27,127 bases of DNA. Source: Zetaproteobacteria bacterium (GTDB lineage Bacteria > Pseudomonadota > Zetaproteobacteria > Mariprofundales > Mariprofundaceae). Within the stretch, counting starts at the first letter, position 1, and each line of letters starts with the position of its first letter. The position numbers were made by a program, and so were the translations under genes. The stretch spans positions 1-27,127 of the forward strand of contig JAJRTX010000030.1 of the NCBI GenBank assembly GCA_021545665.1, given 5' to 3'. Shown here in pieces: positions 25,624-27,127 of the stretch. Under the pieces are notes generated by a model, which did no database searches, was not told the DNA's origin, and saw only the letters and a list, made by a program, of their open reading frames with translations.

Positions 25624-25656
25624 AAAAAAGCGGGCAGGGGATAATACCTGCCCGCT
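25624..25656 (-). terminator. Intrinsic terminator/attenuator between mshA and mshC
   Basis: On the minus strand AGCGGGCAGG and CCTGCCCGCT form a perfect 10-bp GC-rich stem around an 8-nt loop, followed at once by six T's (25629 down to 25624). It lies 18 bp after the mshA stop. Partial readthrough would give abundant pilin and scarce assembly proteins, a usual arrangement for pilus operons. Confidence 0.88.
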
Positions 25657-25674
25657 CAATCATTCTATATCGAA

Positions 25675-26244
25675 TTACATGCCTGTTGCAGCACAGCCAC
25701 CATTTACAACCGTTAATACTGGGTCAACAATAATGTTATTAGCATCTAAATATGCCTCTGTGTAAGAGACATAACAACCCGACACGTTCTTAGCAGAAGC
25801 TGATGCTGGCCCCCAGGCCGTTTCGGAAGCACCAAGCGTCGGCGCACCCGTAGCAGTACCAACCTGAGCGCCTGGAAGAATTATTTGCCAACCATCAGAG
25901 GCTGTTCCAGCCCAGTCATTCAAGCCTGCCAGAAATCCTACAGGGGTACCCTTAGGATAGTGAGCAGCCCAGTCCCCCATTGCAAAAGTGTGCCCGTTAA
26001 TGGTCGGGAACATTGAATTGGCAGCGAGCATTTTTGAATGAGCCATCAGCGCCGCACTTGAAAGTGACCCTCGCGCACCCTGAACAGCCGCTGCACGCGC
26101 CTCACCCTGTATACCTACGAATTTCGGTAGTGCTACTGCAGCCAGAATGCCCATCACGACAATTACGGCGACCATTTCGATCAGCGTAAATCCTTTCTGT
26201 TTTTCATCTTCCGGCTGAAGCACCGTCGTTTCTATCTCTTTCAT
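25675..26244 (-). CDS. mshA: MSHA major pilin MshA
   Basis: A 189-residue type IVa-like major pilin. An 18-residue acidic leader (MKEIETTVLQPEDEKQKG) is longer than usual, then FTLIEMVAVIVVMGILAAVALPKFVGIQGEA carries Glu5 and the N-terminal helix. The body continues with AAALQ-like RAAAVQGARGSLSSAALMAHS and ends with a disulfide loop between the cysteines of SGCYV and NGGCAATGM. MshA polymerises into mannose-sensitive haemagglutinin-type pili used for attachment and near-surface motility. GGAGGAG precedes the ATG. Its upstream region holds the best RegA-type box of the window, and it heads the operon that ends in regBA. Confidence 0.93.
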   Translation of the reverse strand: MKEIETTVLQPEDEKQKGFTLIEMVAVIVVMGILAAVALPKFVGIQGEARAAAVQGARGSLSSAALMAHSKMLAANSMFPTINGHTFAMGDWAAHYPKGTPVGFLAGLNDWAGTASDGWQIILPGAQVGTATGAPTLGASETAWGPASASAKNVSGCYVSYTEAYLDANNIIVDPVLTVVNGGCAATGM

Positions 26245-26292
26245 TACTCCTCCAATGTATCGTTCATCGCTGTGCGACGATTTGTATTACTC

Positions 26293-26311
26293 AGGAGCCT
26301 CACCGGCTCCT
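26293..26311 (-). promoter_or_regulatory. Hairpin in the mshA leader
   Basis: AGGAGCC and GGCTCCT form a 7-bp GC-rich stem with a 5-nt loop, in the expected mshA 5' leader between the predicted promoter and the Shine-Dalgarno. It may stabilise the pilin mRNA or affect its translation. There is no T-run after it, so it is not a terminator. Confidence 0.4.
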
Positions 26312-26336
26312 CTCTTCCCCAAGTTGAGTGGGGCGA

Positions 26337-26382
26337 ATGATATGAAATGATCAAAGAGCGGGGAATGCGACATAGTGTCGCA
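26337..26382 (-). promoter_or_regulatory. mshA promoter with a palindromic RegA/RegR-type box
   Basis: TGCGACA-tag-TGTCGCA (26366-26382) is a perfect 7-bp inverted repeat. Its core GCGACATAGTGTCGC (26367-26381) matches 14 of 15 positions of the published RegR box GNGRCRTTNNGNCGC. TATCAT on the minus strand (26337-26342) is a possible -10, 24 bp away, placing the box centre near -44. No -35 match is seen, as expected for a promoter needing an activator. Confidence 0.6.
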
Positions 26383-26410
26383 CCCTCTTGAGTATGGAAG
26401 TATTATCAGT

Positions 26411-26442
26411 TTGACTTCTATTATTGTTGTATATACAATAAT
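26411..26442 (+). promoter_or_regulatory. brnTA promoter and overlapping operator
   Basis: TTGACT (26411-26416) and TACAAT (26434-26439) are separated by exactly 17 bp, a strong sigma-70 match. The inverted repeat ATTATTGT (26420-26427) / ACAATAAT (26435-26442) covers the spacer and the -10, as expected for the operator of an autorepressing antitoxin such as BrnA. The predicted transcription start (about 26445-26446) is only 2-3 nt before the brnT ATG, so the message may be leaderless. Confidence 0.7.
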
Positions 26443-26447
26443 GCACA

Positions 26448-26725
26448 ATGAAATTGGAATAGGATCCAGCTAAAAATGATCGCAACATCGTCAGACGCGG
26501 ATTATTTTTTGATCTGGCTTCCAGATTTTATTTTACAACCACATTGATCTGGCAAGACAAGCGCAAGGCATATGACGAAGATCGTTTTTTCGCTCTGGGC
26601 TATATTGATGCAAGACTACATGCGCTTGTGTTTACGCTGCGTGACGACGCGATGCGGGTGATCAGCTTGCGCAAAAGGCCAATAACAGAGAGGTAACACG
26701 CTATGAAGAAGCAAGTAAATTCTGA
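26448..26725 (+). pseudogene. brnT: BrnT-like toxin, broken by a stop codon and a frameshift
   Basis: BrnT is a RelE-fold ribonuclease toxin. From the ATG at 26448 the frame reads MKLE, TAG (26460-26462), DPAKNDRNIVRRGLFFDLA, then DEDRFFALGYIDARLHALVFTLRDD and RVISLRK, all in BrnT order. The stop falls where the family has an aromatic residue before DPAK. At the AAAA of about 26672-26676 the frame is lost. The next frame gives KANNREVTRYEEASKF and a TGA at 26723-26725, the usual BrnT end overlapping brnA. Two independent lesions make this an inactive toxin gene. Confidence 0.82.
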
Positions 26726-26975
26726 AACCATCGACCAGACCAATCCGGAATGGACAGATAGCATGGTCGCCGAAACTACCACGCTGGAGGCATCGGCTCT
26801 GCCTGAGGTGTTCAAGGGCGCAGCCCGGAGAGGACGGCCTGTGGCGGCGAAACCCAAGCAGGCGATAAGCATCCGCTTATCTCCTGATGTGCTGGAATAT
26901 TTCCGATCTTCCGGTAAAGGCTGGCAGACCCGGCTGGATGATGTGCTGAGGGATTATGTATCGCATACTTCATGA
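26703..26975 (+). CDS. brnA: BrnA antitoxin
   Basis: A 90-residue antitoxin. The N-terminal part (about 1-45) is the flexible toxin-binding region. The C-terminal ribbon-helix-helix DNA-binding part has the BrnA signature GRPVAAKPKQAISIRLSPDVLEYFRSSGKGWQTRLDDVLRDYV. BrnA neutralises BrnT and represses the brnTA promoter. The reading frame is intact although its toxin is not. GAGAGG lies just upstream of the start, and the gene overlaps the original brnT end. It probably survives as an orphan antitoxin or repressor. Confidence 0.9.
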   Translation: MKKQVNSETIDQTNPEWTDSMVAETTTLEASALPEVFKGAARRGRPVAAKPKQAISIRLSPDVLEYFRSSGKGWQTRLDDVLRDYVSHTS

Positions 26976-27047
26976 TGCCATTGTACCTTTATTATCTATC
27001 TTCAGGAGTAAAACCACCGGCTTTGAGCCGGTCAGCTTCAGCTTGAT

Positions 27048-27118
27048 GTTCATAATCTCTCCTCCTGTTTTGGCTCGCCCATTGGGTGAAAGCCAAAACA
27101 GGAGGAGAGATTATGAAC
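27048..27118 (+). promoter_or_regulatory. Long hairpin that would hide the tnpA ribosome binding site and start codon
   Basis: Positions 27048-27075 are the exact reverse complement of 27091-27118, a perfect 28-bp stem around 15 nt that can themselves pair further (GCCCA with TGGGT). The right arm contains the Shine-Dalgarno AGGAGGAG (27100-27107) and the ATG (27113-27115). IS200 of enteric bacteria is known to limit transposase by such a leader hairpin. Confidence 0.85.
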
Positions 27119-27127
27119 TATAGTACA
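27113..27127 (+). CDS. tnpA: IS200/IS605-like transposase TnpA, first codons (partial)
   Basis: Only ATG-AAC-TAT-AGT-ACA (MNYST) lies inside the window. The strong AGGAGGAG 5 nt upstream, the leader hairpin and the left-end hairpin identify it as the start of a Y1 transposase, probably of the same type as the gene ending at 60. Confidence 0.55.

Larger units (their letters stand above)
27016..27127 (+). mobile_element. IS200/IS605-like element, left part (runs off the window)
   Basis: ACCGGCT-ttg-AGCCGGT (27016-27032) is a left-end hairpin nearly identical to the right-end hairpin at 112-132. A large inverted repeat and a tnpA start follow. The true left boundary, expected up to about 20 bp before the hairpin, cannot be placed. 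The element has the same orientation as the fragment at 1-132. Confidence 0.6.

Noticed and set aside
18598..26725. General amber (TAG) recoding in this organism, suggested by TAG inside mshL and brnT
   Set aside because: tonB and the hemerythrin gene both end naturally at TAG, the mshL tail itself ends at TAG, and brnT also has a frameshift. Independent mutations or errors explain the facts better. A suppressor tRNA elsewhere cannot be excluded.

Overview
The window looks like chromosomal DNA of a free-living Gram-negative proteobacterium. The markers are an NADPH-type GltBD glutamate synthase, an ExbB/ExbD/TonB outer-membrane transport system, an MSHA-type type IV pilus cluster and a RegB/RegA (PrrB/PrrA) redox two-component system. 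A gamma- or zetaproteobacterium fits the gene content best, but that is inference. Nearly every gene lies on the minus strand, so operons read from high to low coordinates.

Layout. (1) 1-140: 3' end of an IS200/IS605-like element, with hairpins. (2) 183-6851: gltB-gltD followed by a small PhnA-domain protein and an ABM-domain protein. (3) 7052-8642: an SDR oxidoreductase and a HisJ-type PHP phosphatase that overlap. (4) 8735-8810: tRNA-Lys(UUU) on the plus strand, then a hairpin terminator. (5) 8880-9347: hemerythrin. (6) 9535-16613: an eight-gene unit, exbB-exbD-tonB-TonB receptor-Spy-like protein-membrane-anchored periplasmic protein-NapH/CcoG-like 4Fe-4S membrane protein-SafE/DsbD-like membrane protein, probably for metal acquisition. 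(7) 16782-26244: mshA-C-D-O-P-I-(pilN-like)-J-K-L followed directly by regB-regA. (8) 26411-26975: a BrnT/BrnA toxin-antitoxin locus with a ruined toxin and an intact antitoxin. (9) 27016-27127: 5' end of another IS200/IS605-like element in the same orientation as the first.

How it fits together. Three places carry sites resembling the published RegA/RegR box: upstream of hemerythrin, of exbB and of mshA. At each, a plausible -10 element lies 21-24 bp downstream of the box. Since regBA sits at the end of the msh operon, the region reads as one self-wired redox regulon in which RegA may control its own operon, the pilus, metal uptake and an oxygen-binding hemerythrin. This inference is the most interesting idea in the window.

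Damage. mshL carries an in-frame TAG with an intact secretin C-terminus beyond it. mshK has a one-base frameshift in its signal peptide. brnT carries both a TAG and a frameshift. dRS3-like palindromic repeats have inserted at two msh gene junctions. As written, the pilus secretin is truncated, so the MSHA system is either decaying, dependent on recoding, or affected by sequence errors.
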